A DNA stretch of 64,000 bases from Vibrio sp. FE10. GTDB lineage: Bacteria > Pseudomonadota > Gammaproteobacteria > Enterobacterales > Vibrionaceae. The stretch's first letter is position 1. Each line of letters starts with the position of its first letter. Below the pieces are notes generated by a model. That model saw only the letters and a list, made by a program, of their open reading frames with translations, searched no databases and had not been told where the DNA came from. Of the stretch, positions 20,043 to 32,509 are shown in pieces. The translations under genes were made by a program, and so were the position numbers. Location of the stretch: the NCBI RefSeq assembly GCF_030297155.1, contig NZ_AP028067.1, positions 248,001 through 312,000 on the forward strand. The letters run 5' to 3'.

Positions 20043-20507
20043 ATGAGCACTAAACAATTTACTTTGAAAGATGAGAAAGCCACGATTCAACTAGGTACGG
20101 AGCTTTCGAATCTTTGCTCACAACAAACAACCATCTATTTGCATGGTGATCTTGGCGCAGGAAAAACGACATTCAGTCGTGGCTTTGTAAAAGCACTTGG
20201 CCATCAAGGAAATGTAAAGAGCCCAACGTATACTCTAGTTGAACCTTATCAACTTGCAGATTGGCAGGTATATCACTTTGACCTTTATCGTCTGGCTGAT
20301 CCTGAAGAGTTAGAGTTCATGGGTATCCGTGATTACTTTACTCCAGACGCTATTTGTTTGGTTGAATGGCCTGAAAAAGGTTATGGGATGCTACCTGAAG
20401 CAGATTTGGACATTGATATTCGTTACCAAGACGATCACCGTATTGTTTCTTTAACCGCTAATAGTGAATACGGACAGCGCTTACTTAGTCAGTTGGAGTT
20501 ATGTTGA
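20043..20507 (+). CDS. tsaE: tRNA threonylcarbamoyladenosine biosynthesis ATPase TsaE
   Basis: TsaE works with TsaB, TsaC and TsaD to make t6A37 in tRNAs decoding ANN codons. The 154-aa protein has the P-loop GDLGAGKTT (about residues 35-43) and the family segments [11 protein letters not shown] and FDLYRL, with VEWPEKG further on. ATG 20043 matches the family N-terminus; an upstream TTG at 19959 would add 28 unrelated residues. The stop overlaps the start of amiB by seven bases, so the two are translationally coupled. It is the first gene of tsaE-amiB-mutL-miaA-hfq-hflXKC. Confidence 0.95.
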   Translation: MSTKQFTLKDEKATIQLGTELSNLCSQQTTIYLHGDLGAGKTTFSRGFVKALGHQGNVKSPTYTLVEPYQLADWQVYHFDLYRLADPEELEFMGIRDYFTPDAICLVEWPEKGYGMLPEADLDIDIRYQDDHRIVSLTANSEYGQRLLSQLELC

Positions 20508-22222
20508 TTTCTAAACGCCTTTTTTCATCAGTAGCCGTAATGGCTGCTGTTTTTTCTTTACTGTTTTCTTCACTTGTTTCTGCAAACTCATTGAAAGGGT
20601 TGAGGGTTTGGCCTTCACCTGAAGAAACTCGTGTGGTTATCGACTTAAAATCAGAAGCAGACTTTAGCTATTTTACTTTGAGTAGCCCGAGTCGCTTAGT
20701 TGTCGATTTAAAACATACCAATCTTGCGACCAAGTTACCTGTTGTGGTGAAGGATAGCCCCGTTCTGTCGAAAGTTCGTAAGAGCTCTCCACCGGACAAA
20801 AATACCTATCGCTTGGTTTTCGAATTAAAGAAATCATCAAAAGCCGATTTGTTCAAACTAAGCCCGACACCGGGTGGTCAGTATGGACACCGTTTGGTGA
20901 TTGACTTCCCTCATGGGGCAGCAAGCAAAGGGACAACAACGTCGACACCGAGTAAGCCAGCGGTTAGCAAAAACATTAATCAGGTTAAACGTCAGAAAGA
21001 CATTTTGATCGTGATTGATCCTGGCCATGGCGGTGAAGACCCAGGCTCGATTGGTCCGACTCGTAAATATGAAAAAGACGCGACCCTGAGCATTTCTAAA
21101 AAGCTCTCAGCACAGTTAAATGCGGTTCCGGGAATAAAGACGCGCCTAACACGTAATGCCGATTACTTCGTAAACCTCAACCGACGTGTTGCGATTGCTC
21201 GTGAGAATGAAGCTCATCTCATGATCTCTATTCACGCCGATGCCTTTACGACCCCTCAACCACGAGGTGGTTCGGTGTTTGTGTTGAATACTCGACGCGC
21301 CAATACAGAGATCTCGCGCTGGATCGAGAACAAAGAGAAACAGTCTGAATTACTCGGTGGCAGCGGTGCAGCTTTCACTGGCAACATTGATGACAAAAAC
21401 GTAAACCAAACTTTGCTTGATTTGCAGTTCAGCCACTCTCAAAAAGAGGGCTATAAACTGGCAACGACTATTCTGTCTGAGATGGGCAAGGTCGCTAAGC
21501 TTCATAACAGCAAGCCAATCAATACCAGCTTGGCGGTATTACGTTCACCACAGATACCATCGGTATTGGTCGAGACGGGCTTTATTTCAAACCCGACCGA
21601 AGAGAAGCTTCTTTTCCAACGCTCGCATCAAGATAAATTAGCACGAGCAGTGACTAAGGCTGTGGTTAAGTATTTGAAGGCTAATCCTCCAGAAGGGATT
21701 ATCTTGTCGAATGCAACGTCGTCAACGGGTAGTGTGAGCCAACATAAAGTGTCTCGTGGTGAGTCTTTATCGGTGATTGCGAGCAAATATGGCACCTCGA
21801 CACAGACCTTGATGAAACTTAATAATCTGAAATCGAGCAGCCTAGCGATCGGTCAAGTTCTTAAGATCCCAAGCCGTGCTTCAGGTTCGTCATCAAGCAG
21901 TGCAGTGAAAACTAAGACCATAACCCACACGGTTAAGTCTGGAGAGTACCTAGGCAAGATAGCCAGCCGTTACAAAGTACGGGTTGCAGATATCAAACGT
22001 GAGAACCGCTTGAAGTCTGAAACCGTTAGAGTAGGCCAGAAGCTACGTATTACGGTTGAAGTTAAAGACGTACCTCTGCGCAAACATAAAGTCGCAAGAG
22101 GTGACTACTTGGGTAAGATTGCTTCTAAATACGGCGTGAGCGTCAACAGTATTCGCCAAGCGAATAAGCTACGATCTGACAGCCTAGCGGTGGGTCAGGT
22201 GTTGATTATTCCGCACAAATAA
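20501..22222 (+). CDS. amiB: N-acetylmuramoyl-L-alanine amidase with AMIN and LysM domains
   Basis: The enzyme splits septal peptidoglycan between MurNAc and the stem peptide during daughter cell separation. The 573-aa protein has a signal peptide (residues 1-28, ending SLVSANS) and an AMIN domain (about 30-140) that targets the septum. The Amidase_3 domain has its zinc ligands in [17 protein letters not shown] and SIHADAF and the catalytic Glu in VETGFISNP. Three C-terminal LysM repeats follow at about residues 405-450, 465-515 and 525-573, each with GQ-x-L-x-I endings. Three LysM modules after the amidase domain is longer than E. coli AmiB, which has none. Activation by EnvC/NlpD is the known mode for this family. 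Confidence 0.94.
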   Translation: MLISKRLFSSVAVMAAVFSLLFSSLVSANSLKGLRVWPSPEETRVVIDLKSEADFSYFTLSSPSRLVVDLKHTNLATKLPVVVKDSPVLSKVRKSSPPDKNTYRLVFELKKSSKADLFKLSPTPGGQYGHRLVIDFPHGAASKGTTTSTPSKPAVSKNINQVKRQKDILIVIDPGHGGEDPGSIGPTRKYEKDATLSISKKLSAQLNAVPGIKTRLTRNADYFVNLNRRVAIARENEAHLMISIHADAFTTPQPRGGSVFVLNTRRANTEISRWIENKEKQSELLGGSGAAFTGNIDDKNVNQTLLDLQFSHSQKEGYKLATTILSEMGKVAKLHNSKPINTSLAVLRSPQIPSVLVETGFISNPTEEKLLFQRSHQDKLARAVTKAVVKYLKANPPEGIILSNATSSTGSVSQHKVSRGESLSVIASKYGTSTQTLMKLNNLKSSSLAIGQVLKIPSRASGSSSSSAVKTKTITHTVKSGEYLGKIASRYKVRVADIKRENRLKSETVRVGQKLRITVEVKDVPLRKHKVARGDYLGKIASKYGVSVNSIRQANKLRSDSLAVGQVLIIPHK

Positions 22223-22273
22223 GCTTTTTAACGCAGACATGTTTCCATCAGCGGCAGTAAGGTAGCTATAAAT

Positions 22274-24517
22274 ATGACGATCAAAATACTGCCAGCTCGG
22301 TTAGCTAACCAAATCGCAGCGGGTGAAGTGGTAGAAAGACCAGCTTCTGTTGTGAAAGAGTTGGTTGAGAACAGTTTGGATTCAGGTGCCACACGTATCG
22401 ATATTGATATCGAGAAAGGTGGCGCCAAGATGATCCGCGTTCGTGACAACGGTAAAGGCATCGTTAAAGATGAACTTGCCTTGGCGCTGAGTCGTCATGC
22501 TACTTCAAAGATCCACACCCTTGATGACCTAGAGGCGATTGTCAGCCTTGGTTTTCGTGGTGAAGCGTTGGCGAGTATCAGCTCTGTTGCACGCTTAACC
22601 ATGACTTCACGCCCTGCGACTCAAGATCAAGCTTGGGCAGCACACAGTGAAGGTCGTGATATGCAGGTGAAACTGCAGCCTGCAGCGCATCCCATTGGTA
22701 CCTCGGTTGAGGTGTTGGATCTGTTCTTCAACACACCAGCACGCCGCAAGTTCTTACGCACTGAGAAAACCGAATTCACGCATATCGATGAGCTGCTTAA
22801 ACGCATCGCATTGAGTCGCTTTGATGTGACGATTAACCTTCGTCATAACGGTAAAATGATTCGTCAGTACCGCGCTGCCAAAACACAAGTTCAAGCAGAG
22901 AAGCGTATCGCTGCGGTATGTGGTAATCCTTTTGTTCGTCATATGCTTAAGATTGAGCTAGAACATCAAGGCCTAAAACTTCATGGCTGGATCACCACGC
23001 CTGAAGGAGCAAGGCAACAAAGCGATCTACAATACTGCTACGTGAACGGTCGTATGATGCGCGATAAGCTGATCAATCATGCGATTCGTCAAAGCTATGA
23101 GACCAGCCTACGCCCAGACCAATTTGCGACGTATGTGTTGTTCATTGAGTTAGACCCGCATCAAGTCGATGTGAATGTTCACCCTGCAAAGCATGAAGTA
23201 CGTTTTCATCAAGCTCGCCTTGTACACGACTTTATCTACCAAGCGTTGAGTGATGGTTTAGCACAAAGCAAACAAATTGATGCAGCGCCGATCAATCAAT
23301 CCGCATTTCATCAGTCAGAAGCCCCAAATTATCAGCAAGATAGGTCGATGTCTGAAACGGGGGATGTTGCGACTTTCTCTGAGCCAGAAAGTGCTGCGCC
23401 GACAAATTCGGATCAAGCACAGATCTCTGAGAGGCTGCGACATGCCATTGAGCAGACGCCAGCCTACCCGAGAAAAGCCGAATCTGAGCAGGTTCATGAT
23501 AAGCCTCAGCACAGCGTTAACGATGCTAGGCAACATTATAGCTCACCAGAAAACCGAGGTTCATCGTCTAACAGAAGCTCGTCATCTAGCCACGGTTCGT
23601 TATCTAGCAGAGATTCGTCCTCTAAAATAGATTCGTCGGCTCGAGAAACCAGTTTTACTGGTTCTCCTCGTCAAGAGTGGATTGAGTCTCGACCTGCTCC
23701 GAGAAAAGAAAAAGAACCCAACCAACATCATGCAGAACCCGCGCCTTCAAAGCGCGAAGTTAAAGCCTATAAAGAGCTGTTGAAAACGCCAGACTTTGAT
23801 GATCAAGTTGTAGCTCCATCATCTCCTCAAGAGCATGTGGCACCAGTAGAAACCAGAGACGACATAGAAAATAAAGAAACTCAGCCTGCTCAACAGAATT
23901 CTGTTCACTTAAAGCCAAGAGCACCTGTGACGGACTTAGGCAAAGCAGTCTCAGTAGTGGAACGCCAATATTTGGTGATGGGAAATAAAAACGGCAGCGT
24001 ATTGGTGTCTCTAGCCAAAGCAGAATTGCTACGTGTGATTGGCCAACTTGATACTCGAGAAGGGGCGTTAAAAAGCCAGCCGTTGTTGGTGCCTTTATCA
24101 ATCAAATTAGGCGTTGATTTAGTGGGTGTCGCTAAGGCGTTAAGCCCAATGCTGTCCGTGCTTGGTATCGAGCTTAAAGCTAGGAATAACGAAGCAATAA
24201 TGGTGATGGGAGTGCCTTCTCCTTTGAGGCAGCAAAACTTACAAATTTTGATCCCAGATCTGTTATCGTACGCGGCTTCAATAAACGCTCAGGCCTCGGA
24301 AATTCAAGGTCACAGCTTTTCTAACGATACGTTGCCATTACTGGTTAACTGGATCGGGATTCAGACAGCACAAGTAAAAAACGACTACACTTTATCTGAA
24401 GCGGTTCAACTAGTTGGGGAACTTGAGCAACTTTGGCATGGTCTACTTCCATTAGATGATCCCGAATTTGTTAATCCTATCGACTTTTCAGCGACCATCG
24501 CGGCTTTTATGGCTTAG
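22274..24517 (+). CDS. mutL: DNA mismatch repair protein MutL
   Basis: MutL links MutS mismatch recognition to MutH and UvrD. The N-terminal GHKL ATPase is complete: [24 protein letters not shown] and GFRGEAL in the first 105 residues. Then comes a long Ser/Glu/Gln-rich linker (about 340-560) with a run of serine codons, [20 protein letters not shown], and a C-terminal dimerisation domain from about residue 560. The endonuclease motif DQHAxxExxxxE of methyl-independent MutL proteins is absent, as in E. coli. At 747 aa it is longer than E. coli MutL (615), entirely in the linker. Confidence 0.96.
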   Translation: MTIKILPARLANQIAAGEVVERPASVVKELVENSLDSGATRIDIDIEKGGAKMIRVRDNGKGIVKDELALALSRHATSKIHTLDDLEAIVSLGFRGEALASISSVARLTMTSRPATQDQAWAAHSEGRDMQVKLQPAAHPIGTSVEVLDLFFNTPARRKFLRTEKTEFTHIDELLKRIALSRFDVTINLRHNGKMIRQYRAAKTQVQAEKRIAAVCGNPFVRHMLKIELEHQGLKLHGWITTPEGARQQSDLQYCYVNGRMMRDKLINHAIRQSYETSLRPDQFATYVLFIELDPHQVDVNVHPAKHEVRFHQARLVHDFIYQALSDGLAQSKQIDAAPINQSAFHQSEAPNYQQDRSMSETGDVATFSEPESAAPTNSDQAQISERLRHAIEQTPAYPRKAESEQVHDKPQHSVNDARQHYSSPENRGSSSNRSSSSSHGSLSSRDSSSKIDSSARETSFTGSPRQEWIESRPAPRKEKEPNQHHAEPAPSKREVKAYKELLKTPDFDDQVVAPSSPQEHVAPVETRDDIENKETQPAQQNSVHLKPRAPVTDLGKAVSVVERQYLVMGNKNGSVLVSLAKAELLRVIGQLDTREGALKSQPLLVPLSIKLGVDLVGVAKALSPMLSVLGIELKARNNEAIMVMGVPSPLRQQNLQILIPDLLSYAASINAQASEIQGHSFSNDTLPLLVNWIGIQTAQVKNDYTLSEAVQLVGELEQLWHGLLPLDDPEFVNPIDFSATIAAFMA

Positions 24518-24658
24518 TCGTTTATCGATTTAAAGACTTAAGTTTATTGACGGTTTAACTTTTTGCGACGACATTGATCTTCGCAACAATACGTATTTTT
24601 GCGACAAAAAAGCCCTTTGCTATAAAGCGCTATAACAGAGAAACCAATACAAAATATC

Positions 24659-25591
24659 ATGACTGAAAAATTACCTTTAGCGTTGTTTTTAATGGGCCCA
24701 ACGGCATCAGGAAAAACAGATTTAGCTATCCGCTTACGTCAGAAGTATCCGGTAGAGATCATCAGTGTCGATTCGGCATTGGTCTACAAAGACATGGATA
24801 TCGGCACCGCTAAACCGGATGCGGAAGAGCTTGCGCTCGCGCCTCATCGCTTGATTGATATTCTAGACCCAAGCGAAGCGTATTCTGCGGCAGATTTTCG
24901 TCGTGATGCGATCAATGAAATGAATGCCATTGTAGCGGAAGGCAAAATCCCGCTGCTTGTTGGTGGCACAATGCTCTACTACAAGGCATTGTTGGAAGGT
25001 TTATCGCCGCTACCAGCAGCGGATCAAGAGATTCGTAAGCAGATTGAAGCGGAGTCTATCGAACAGGGTTGGCAGGCATTACACGATCAATTAAGAGAGA
25101 TAGATCCCGTATCCGCTGAAAGAATACACCCAAATGATCCACAAAGGCTTTCAAGGGCATTGGAAGTTTACCGAATTTCGGGTAAAACATTAACAGAGCT
25201 AACTCAAACGAAAGGCGATAGCCTGCCATTTAGTGTAAAACAATTTGCAATAGCTCCCAAGGAAAGGAAAGAACTCCATCGCCGCATTGAGCTGCGTTTC
25301 GAAAAGATGATAGAAGCGGGTTTTGAAGATGAAATGAAGGCGTTGTACGCCAGAGAAGATCTTCATCCTGAACTGCCATCGATCCGATGCGTTGGTTATA
25401 GGCAGATGTGGGATTATTTAGATGGGAATTGTGATTTAGACGAAGCGGTTTTCCGTGGTGTCTGTGCAACCCGTCAATTGGCCAAGCGACAAATCACCTG
25501 GTTACGCAGTTGGGATGATTTAACTTGGTTAGATAGCGAAAACATTGAACACGCGTTAGAAACTCTTTCAGATGCAATAGCATCTGATTAG
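24659..25591 (+). CDS. miaA: tRNA dimethylallyltransferase
   Basis: MiaA attaches a dimethylallyl group to A37 of tRNAs that read UNN codons. The 310-aa protein starts [18 protein letters not shown] with the P-loop at about residues 13-20. [17 protein letters not shown] and the [14 protein letters not shown] segment follow, all diagnostic. Length matches the family (E. coli 316). It lies 141 bp after mutL and is followed by hfq after 192 bp. Confidence 0.96.
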   Translation: MTEKLPLALFLMGPTASGKTDLAIRLRQKYPVEIISVDSALVYKDMDIGTAKPDAEELALAPHRLIDILDPSEAYSAADFRRDAINEMNAIVAEGKIPLLVGGTMLYYKALLEGLSPLPAADQEIRKQIEAESIEQGWQALHDQLREIDPVSAERIHPNDPQRLSRALEVYRISGKTLTELTQTKGDSLPFSVKQFAIAPKERKELHRRIELRFEKMIEAGFEDEMKALYAREDLHPELPSIRCVGYRQMWDYLDGNCDLDEAVFRGVCATRQLAKRQITWLRSWDDLTWLDSENIEHALETLSDAIASD

Positions 25592-25753
25592 TATTGCTGT
25601 GTATAATGTGATCGCTTTTGCGTGAATATACTCTGGAAAGGATCAGTTATTGAGGCTTTTAAAAATCACAGCCTTTCAATAACAACGGAGTTTTTTTATT
25701 CGTTTAGCTCAGATGCAAAGGCCGCACCTTTTTGTGCACCACTAGCTAAATAA

Positions 25754-26047
<294 letters not shown>

Positions 26048-26091
26048 TCGTTCAAATAATACAGCTTGCGCTGTAATAAGGAGTTGGTTGC

Positions 26092-27399
26092 TTGTTTGAC
26101 CGTTATGAATCCGGCGAGCGAGCCGTACTTGTTCATATCAACTTCACGCAAGAGGGAGAATGGGAAGACCTGAGCGAATGTGAAATGCTGGTCTCCTCAG
26201 CGGGGGTAGAAACGCTACAAGTGATTACTGGTAGCCGACAATCCCCACTCCCTAAATACTACGTTGGAGAAGGTAAAGCCCTAGAAATCGCACAAGCTGT
26301 TCAGCTGACCGGTGCTGAAATTGTGATTTTTAACCACTCCCTCTCTCCTGCCCAAGAGCGCAACCTCGAGCAATTGTGTAAATGTCGTGTGATTGATCGC
26401 ACGGGTTTGATCTTAGATATTTTTGCACAACGTGCGCGAACTCATGAAGGTAAGCTACAAGTTGAGCTCGCTCAGCTTCGTCATATCTCTACCCGATTGA
26501 TTCGTGGTTGGACTCACCTTGAAAGGCAGAAAGGTGGTATTGGTCTTCGTGGTCCAGGTGAAACTCAACTGGAAACCGATCGACGTTTGTTGCGTGACCG
26601 TATAAAAGCGATATTACGTCGTTTAGCGAAAGTGGCTAAGCAGCGTGAACAAGGGCGACGTGCTCGTAATCGAGCTGAAATCCCAACAATTTCTTTGGTT
26701 GGTTATACCAACGCAGGGAAATCAACACTTTTCAATCGAATCACTAGTGCAGGTGTTTATGCAGCAGACCAACTGTTTGCAACCCTAGACCCAACACTAC
26801 GTAAGATTGAATTGGCAGATGTCGGGCCTGCAATTCTCGCAGACACCGTAGGTTTTATCCGTCATCTACCGCACGATTTGGTCGCTGCGTTCAAGGCTAC
26901 GTTACAAGAGACGCAGGAAGCTGACATTTTGTTACATGTTGTTGATGCCAGTGATGACCGCTTTCGTGAGAACATTCAGGCTGTTCATGAAGTATTAGAA
27001 GAAATCGATGCTCATGAAGTGCCAACCCTTGTAGTCATGAACAAAATTGACTGCATGGAAGACCAAAAACCTCGAATTGAAAGAGACGAAGAGGGCGCTC
27101 CTCGCGCTGTTTGGGTTTCTGCAATGGAAGGAGAAGGTATTGAACTACTGTTTGAAGCTTTAACTGAGCGTTTAGCGAGTCAGATGGTTCAATTCCGGTT
27201 GTGTATTCCACATCAACATCAGGGCCGTATTCGCAGCTTATTCTTTGAGATGAAATGTATTCAACAGGAAGAGTATGATGAAAATGGTAACTTGTTGATA
27301 GATATCCGAATGCAACAAATAGATTGGTCTAAACTTGAAAAAAGAGAAGGGGCGCTCTTAGGTGACTTTATCGTTACCAAAGAGACTGCTACAGTATAA
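26092..27399 (+). CDS. hflX: Ribosome-associated GTPase HflX
   Basis: HflX is a heat-inducible GTPase that splits stalled 70S ribosomes. The 435-aa protein has the glycine-rich linker GWTHLERQKGGIGLRGPG followed by the G domain: GYTNAGKST, DTVGFIR and NKID. The start is TTG at 26092 (TTG TTT GAC, giving MFDRYESGE), preceded by AAGGAG at a good distance and matching E. coli HflX, which begins MFDRYDAGE. It is 44 bp downstream of hfq and 27 bp upstream of hflK. Confidence 0.95.
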   Translation: MFDRYESGERAVLVHINFTQEGEWEDLSECEMLVSSAGVETLQVITGSRQSPLPKYYVGEGKALEIAQAVQLTGAEIVIFNHSLSPAQERNLEQLCKCRVIDRTGLILDIFAQRARTHEGKLQVELAQLRHISTRLIRGWTHLERQKGGIGLRGPGETQLETDRRLLRDRIKAILRRLAKVAKQREQGRRARNRAEIPTISLVGYTNAGKSTLFNRITSAGVYAADQLFATLDPTLRKIELADVGPAILADTVGFIRHLPHDLVAAFKATLQETQEADILLHVVDASDDRFRENIQAVHEVLEEIDAHEVPTLVVMNKIDCMEDQKPRIERDEEGAPRAVWVSAMEGEGIELLFEALTERLASQMVQFRLCIPHQHQGRIRSLFFEMKCIQQEEYDENGNLLIDIRMQQIDWSKLEKREGALLGDFIVTKETATV

Positions 27400-27426
27400 C
27401 GTCATATCAAATGATGGAGCTTTCTA

Positions 27427-28629
27427 ATGGCGTGGAATGAGCCTGGAAATAACAACAACGGCGATAATAACGGCCGCGATAATGACCCTTGGGGTAAGAA
27501 CAATAATCGCGGCGGCCGAGATCAAGGACCGCCAGACTTAGACGAAGTGTTTAGTAAACTAAGTCAAAAGTTAGGTGGCAAGTTTGGTAAAAAAGGTGGC
27601 AACGGTAACGGGCCATCTATTGGTGGTGGCGGTGCGATTGGCTTTGGTGTCATTGCTGTCATTGCGATTGCTATCTGGTTCTTCGCTGGTTTCTACACCG
27701 TTGGCGAAGCAGAAAGAGCAGTAGTACTTCGACTGGGTCAATTCGACCGTATCGAAGAGCCTGGTCTTAACTGGCACCCACGCTTCATCGATGAAATCAA
27801 AGATGAGCAACTAGTAAACGTTCAAGCGATTCGTTCTCTACGTGCTGCTGGCACGATGCTAACGAAAGATGAAAACGTTGTGACCGTTGAAATGGGTGTT
27901 CAATACCGTGTTTCTGACCCATACAAGTACTTGTATCGTGTAACGAATGCAGACGACAGTTTACGCCAAGCAACCGATTCTGCGCTTCGTGCGGTAATTG
28001 GTGACTCACTAATGGATAGTATCCTGACAAGTGGTCGTCAACAGATTCGTCAAAGCACTCAAGAAACGTTGAACCGTATTATTGATAGCTACGACATGGG
28101 TATTCTGATTGTTGACGTGAACTTCCAGTCAGCACGTCCACCTGAGCAAGTGAAAGATGCATTTGATGATGCTATCGCGGCTCGTGAGGATGAAGAGCGT
28201 TTCGAGCGTGAAGCTGAAGCTTACCGAAATGACATTCTTCCAAAAGCAACAGGTCGTGCTGAGCGTTTGAAGAAAGAAGCGGTGGGTTACTCAGAGCGCA
28301 CAGTTAATGGTGCTCTAGGTCAGGTCGCTCAGTTCGAGAAACTGCTACCTGAATACCAAGCAGCTCCTGAAGTAACACGTAACCGTATGTACCTAGATAC
28401 AATGGAAAAAGTGTACTCAAGCACATCGAAAGTCCTGATTGATTCAGAATCAAGTGGTAACTTGCTATACCTACCAATTGATAAGCTAGGCGCACAAGGT
28501 GGTTCTCAGTCGGGCACTCGCCCTGCAAAAGCATCATCAACTTACGATCAAATTGAGTTAGAAACTCAAGCGGATCCAAAGTCTAGCACTCAAACTCGTT
28601 CAGACAGTTCACGCCAAGGGAGATACTAA
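27427..28629 (+). CDS. hflK: FtsH protease regulator HflK
   Basis: HflK and HflC form a periplasm-facing SPFH/prohibitin ring around the FtsH protease and control its access to membrane substrates. The 400-aa protein has an Asn/Gly-rich cytoplasmic N-terminus and a single transmembrane helix at about residues 73-95. The SPFH domain (GEAERAVVLRLGQFDR onward) and a helical region follow, then a Ser/Gln-rich C-terminal tail. It is two bases upstream of hflC. Confidence 0.96.
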   Translation: MAWNEPGNNNNGDNNGRDNDPWGKNNNRGGRDQGPPDLDEVFSKLSQKLGGKFGKKGGNGNGPSIGGGGAIGFGVIAVIAIAIWFFAGFYTVGEAERAVVLRLGQFDRIEEPGLNWHPRFIDEIKDEQLVNVQAIRSLRAAGTMLTKDENVVTVEMGVQYRVSDPYKYLYRVTNADDSLRQATDSALRAVIGDSLMDSILTSGRQQIRQSTQETLNRIIDSYDMGILIVDVNFQSARPPEQVKDAFDDAIAAREDEERFEREAEAYRNDILPKATGRAERLKKEAVGYSERTVNGALGQVAQFEKLLPEYQAAPEVTRNRMYLDTMEKVYSSTSKVLIDSESSGNLLYLPIDKLGAQGGSQSGTRPAKASSTYDQIELETQADPKSSTQTRSDSSRQGRY

Positions 28630-28631
28630 TA

Positions 28632-29609
28632 ATGCGTAAATTAATGATCCCTGTATTAGTTGTGACGATTGCCCTTCTATTGATGTCACTATTTGTGATT
28701 CAAGAAGGCGAACGTGGCATGGTAATTCGTTTTGGTCGAGTTCTCGATGACAACGGCGTATCGCGAATCTATGAACCAGGCTTGCACTTTAAACTGCCTA
28801 TGTTTGATCGCGTAAAAGTACTTGATGCTCGTATTCAAACGATGGATGGTCGTTCTGACCGTTTCGTAACATCAGAGAAAAAAGACGTTCTAATTGATAC
28901 CTACGCAAAATGGCGTATTGCTGATTTTGGACGTTTTTATCTGAGTACTGGCGGCGGCAATATCATGACGGCAGAAGCACTTCTTGAGCGTAAAGTGACA
29001 GATGTTCTTCGTTCTGAAATTGGTTCTCGTGAAATTAAGCAGATCGTGTCAGGTCCTCGTAATAAGGACATCCTGCCAGACTCTGCTGATAGCGAAGTTG
29101 TCACAACGGTAGCGGCTGCAGAAGCGCTAGAAGTTGATGGCGAACGCGATAAGATCATGGAAAACGTTTTGTCTGGAACGGCAGAAAGTGCGATGGCTGA
29201 TTTAGGTGTTGAAGTTGTTGATTTCCGAATGAAGAAGATTAACCTTCCTGACGAAATCAGTGAATCTATCTACCGCCGTATGCGTGCAGAACGTGAGTCG
29301 GTTGCTCGTAGACACCGTTCACAAGGTCGTGAGAAAGCGGAAGTTATCCGTGCTCAAGCTGAGCTAGAAGTGGCAACAGTTCTTGCTGAAGCTGACCGTA
29401 CAGCTCGAATCACTCGTGGTGATGCTGATGCAGAAGCAGCGAAGATCTACTCTGATGCGTTCAGCAAAGATCCTGAGTTCTATGGCTTCATGCGTTCATT
29501 GCAAGCTTATGAGACATCATTTAGCGATAAGAGCGACATTCTAGTATTGGATCCGAAGACTGACTTCTTCCAATACATGAATCAAGCGAGCGGCGCTCCA
29601 GCAAAATAA
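28632..29609 (+). CDS. hflC: FtsH protease regulator HflC
   Basis: HflC is the partner of HflK. It has 325 aa, an N-terminal signal-anchor helix (MIPVLVVTIALLLMSLFVI), then the SPFH domain beginning EGERGMVIRFGRVLDD. The long Ala/Glu-rich helix around residues 200-280 includes ARRHRSQGREKAEVIRAQAE, the family signature region. An intrinsic terminator at 29661 ends the operon. Confidence 0.96.
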   Translation: MRKLMIPVLVVTIALLLMSLFVIQEGERGMVIRFGRVLDDNGVSRIYEPGLHFKLPMFDRVKVLDARIQTMDGRSDRFVTSEKKDVLIDTYAKWRIADFGRFYLSTGGGNIMTAEALLERKVTDVLRSEIGSREIKQIVSGPRNKDILPDSADSEVVTTVAAAEALEVDGERDKIMENVLSGTAESAMADLGVEVVDFRMKKINLPDEISESIYRRMRAERESVARRHRSQGREKAEVIRAQAELEVATVLAEADRTARITRGDADAEAAKIYSDAFSKDPEFYGFMRSLQAYETSFSDKSDILVLDPKTDFFQYMNQASGAPAK

Positions 29610-29660
29610 GCTGATGCGTTAGCGAATGCTTAGCTCAACAAGCAAAATGCGTTAAAACTT

Positions 29661-29688
29661 AAAAGGCTCCCATTATGGGAGCCTTTTT
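29661..29688 (+). terminator. Intrinsic terminator after hflC
   Basis: AAAAGGCTCCCATTATGGGAGCCTTTTT: an 8-bp GC-rich stem with a four-base loop and a T-run. Confidence 0.9.
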
Positions 29689-29780
29689 GTTTTCTATGAC
29701 TTTTTCAGGAGGAGACATGTTTGCGGATTCACTATTGGGGGCGCGAGGGAAGGCGCTTAACAGCGTTCTACTTATAGAAA

Positions 29781-29969
29781 CTAACGGTAGGTCATGAAGG
29801 CGATAACGGCACCGGCAACCACAAGACAGCCGCCAATACGGCGCAGTTGAGCGTCTGGCTGTTGGCTTAGCTGAGCAACCATGTTTCTCCAGCCATTGGG
29901 TGCAATCAAGGGGCCGAGCCCTTCAACAATAAGAACGAGCCCAATAGCGAGCCAAATTGATTGAGACAT
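29781..29969 (-). CDS. yjeT: DUF2065 family small membrane protein (YjeT)
   Basis: This is a 62-aa protein with two hydrophobic helices (IWLAIGLVLIVEGLGPLIAP and LRRIGGCLVVAGAVIAFM) joined by a short polar loop. This is the DUF2065 pattern, and E. coli yjeT occupies the same place between hflC and purA. Function is unknown. I use ATG 29967-29969; the open frame extends upstream but without family similarity. Here it is on the strand opposite to hflC and purA. Confidence 0.85.
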   Translation of the reverse strand: MSQSIWLAIGLVLIVEGLGPLIAPNGWRNMVAQLSQQPDAQLRRIGGCLVVAGAVIAFMTYR

Positions 29970-30120
29970 GGTTCTGCCTTTTGTCTGTAAAAAAGTAATG
30001 ATATCAGTATCTTTACACGTTCGCCTCCAGTTATGGCTGGTTTGTTTTTGTACAGCGTTAACGTTTATGAACAAAAAGTGACTGCAAGAAGTGTGATTCA
30101 GTGCTAGAATCCATTTTTAA

Positions 30121-31458
<1,338 letters not shown>

Positions 31459-31515
31459 TGCCTGCTGAGTGATTACCACAGCACGTAAAGTGCTCTGATA
31501 ATGAAATAGTTTTCT

Positions 31516-31545
31516 AAAAGCCGACTTTGTTAAGTCGGCTTTTTA
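31516..31545. terminator. Intrinsic terminator after purA (bidirectional)
   Basis: AAAAGCCGACTT, loop TGTT, AAGTCGGCTTTTT: a perfect stem with T-run on the plus strand and A-run on the other side. Confidence 0.85.
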
Positions 31546-31632
31546 ATATCTGCAATTTAGCATCTAAGTTTTGGGTGATGATCTTTTGAACTTCATCAGG
31601 CAAAATATTGCCCATTAGCGGCAAGTTTTGTC

Positions 31633-31659
31633 TAAAGCCATCAAGGTTGTTGCCGATAC
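31633..31659 (+). promoter_or_regulatory. Sigma-28 (FliA) type promoter of motX
   Basis: TAAAGCCA, 11 bases, GCCGATAC matches the flagellar sigma-28 consensus TAAAGTTT-N11-GCCGATAA with the exact spacing: five of eight bases at -35 and seven of eight at -10. It lies about 100 bp before the motX start. Vibrio motX is known to be a late, FliA-dependent flagellar gene. Confidence 0.75.
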
Positions 31660-31756
31660 AGATATCATGGAAAGTGAAGTTCACCCTATTTTTTGCGTCT
31701 ACTTCGGTAGCCAATAAGAAATAGATAACTTTAGCGACAGATAATTGAGTGCAGGT

Positions 31757-32392
31757 ATGAAGCTACGAATTGTGGCAGCTTCATTAATAATGGCGCTGAG
31801 CTCACCCTTGAGTCATGCAAATTTGGCTGATGTGGGAGAGCCCGTTCCAATATATACAGAAGCTGAACTGATTAAATTAATCGAAAATAATCGACATCTA
31901 GAGCGTGTGAAAGCGGATAAGTGCCAGCTAGTAGAAGATATCGTTGCTCGCGCAACGCGTATTAGCTTGCCTTCTTATGAGTTTTTATACGGTGATATGC
32001 TGGCGTGGGGTGTATGTGTTCCACAAGATGTAGAGCTTGGGCTTTACTATATGGAAAACGCAGCGCATCAAGGTTTACCCGCAGCACTAGAGCAATTGGG
32101 TCGTTATTATTCTCGTGGAACCTTAGTTCAACAAGACAAAGAGCGTGCAATTCCGTACCTACGTGAAGCGGCCTCTATGGGTAACCTAAGTGCAAGCATT
32201 CACTTAGCGGAACTCTTACTGCGTGATTACGGTAGCCCGTTAGATTATGAAGATGCTTACCGCTGGTTATATAACTCGGTGACAGCGGATGATAGGCAAC
32301 ACAAACGTATTACTGTGCTTCGAAGCGGTTTGGAGCGGAGAATGCCAGACAATATTATTGCTCGAGCAAAACGTCGAGATGTGTTCTGGTAA
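31757..32392 (+). CDS. motX: Sodium-driven flagellar motor protein MotX
   Basis: MotX and MotY form the T ring under the basal body that holds the PomAB sodium stator units in the polar flagellar motor of Vibrio. The 211-aa protein has a cleavable signal peptide (ending SSPLSHA) and Sel1-like repeats in the second half, for example YYMENAAHQGLPAALEQLG and IPYLREAASMGNLSASIHL. The cysteines near CQLVED and GVCVPQD fit known MotX. ATG 31757 is preceded by GTGCAGGT; the frame extends only four codons further. In Vibrio motX commonly follows purA. No other motility gene is nearby except cheX at 46875 and the MCP at 9068. Confidence 0.93.
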   Translation: MKLRIVAASLIMALSSPLSHANLADVGEPVPIYTEAELIKLIENNRHLERVKADKCQLVEDIVARATRISLPSYEFLYGDMLAWGVCVPQDVELGLYYMENAAHQGLPAALEQLGRYYSRGTLVQQDKERAIPYLREAASMGNLSASIHLAELLLRDYGSPLDYEDAYRWLYNSVTADDRQHKRITVLRSGLERRMPDNIIARAKRRDVFW

Positions 32393-32470
32393 TGACGAAT
32401 ATTGATTAAGGTTGATGACTAACGACTGCACTCGTTAATCATCTGTCTTGATCGAGAAAGATATCGATAT

Positions 32471-32509
32471 AAAAAGGCCTCTTAGGTAAACACCTATGAG
32501 GCCTTTTTT
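32471..32509 (+). terminator. Intrinsic terminator after motX
   Basis: AAAAAGGCCTCTTAGGTaaacACCTATGAGGCCTTTTTT: a long stem with one internal mismatch and a T-run. It could also serve the opposite gene, which ends at 32614. Confidence 0.85.

Noticed and set aside
22274..24517. Possible insertion or frameshift in mutL because of its extra length
   Set aside because: The frame is continuous, both conserved domains are intact, and the excess is a Ser/Glu/Gln-rich linker that varies widely between species.
25641..25690. Hairpin in the hfq leader as an intrinsic terminator
   Set aside because: The arms have an internal mismatch loop and the T-run does not follow directly. It may be a structured leader but is too weak to list separately.
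31514..31714. Minus-strand open frame of 66 codons between purA and motX
   Set aside because: The composition looks protein-like, but it has only a TTG start with no ribosome site, ends inside the purA terminator and contains the motX promoter. It could be a gene remnant but is not supported.
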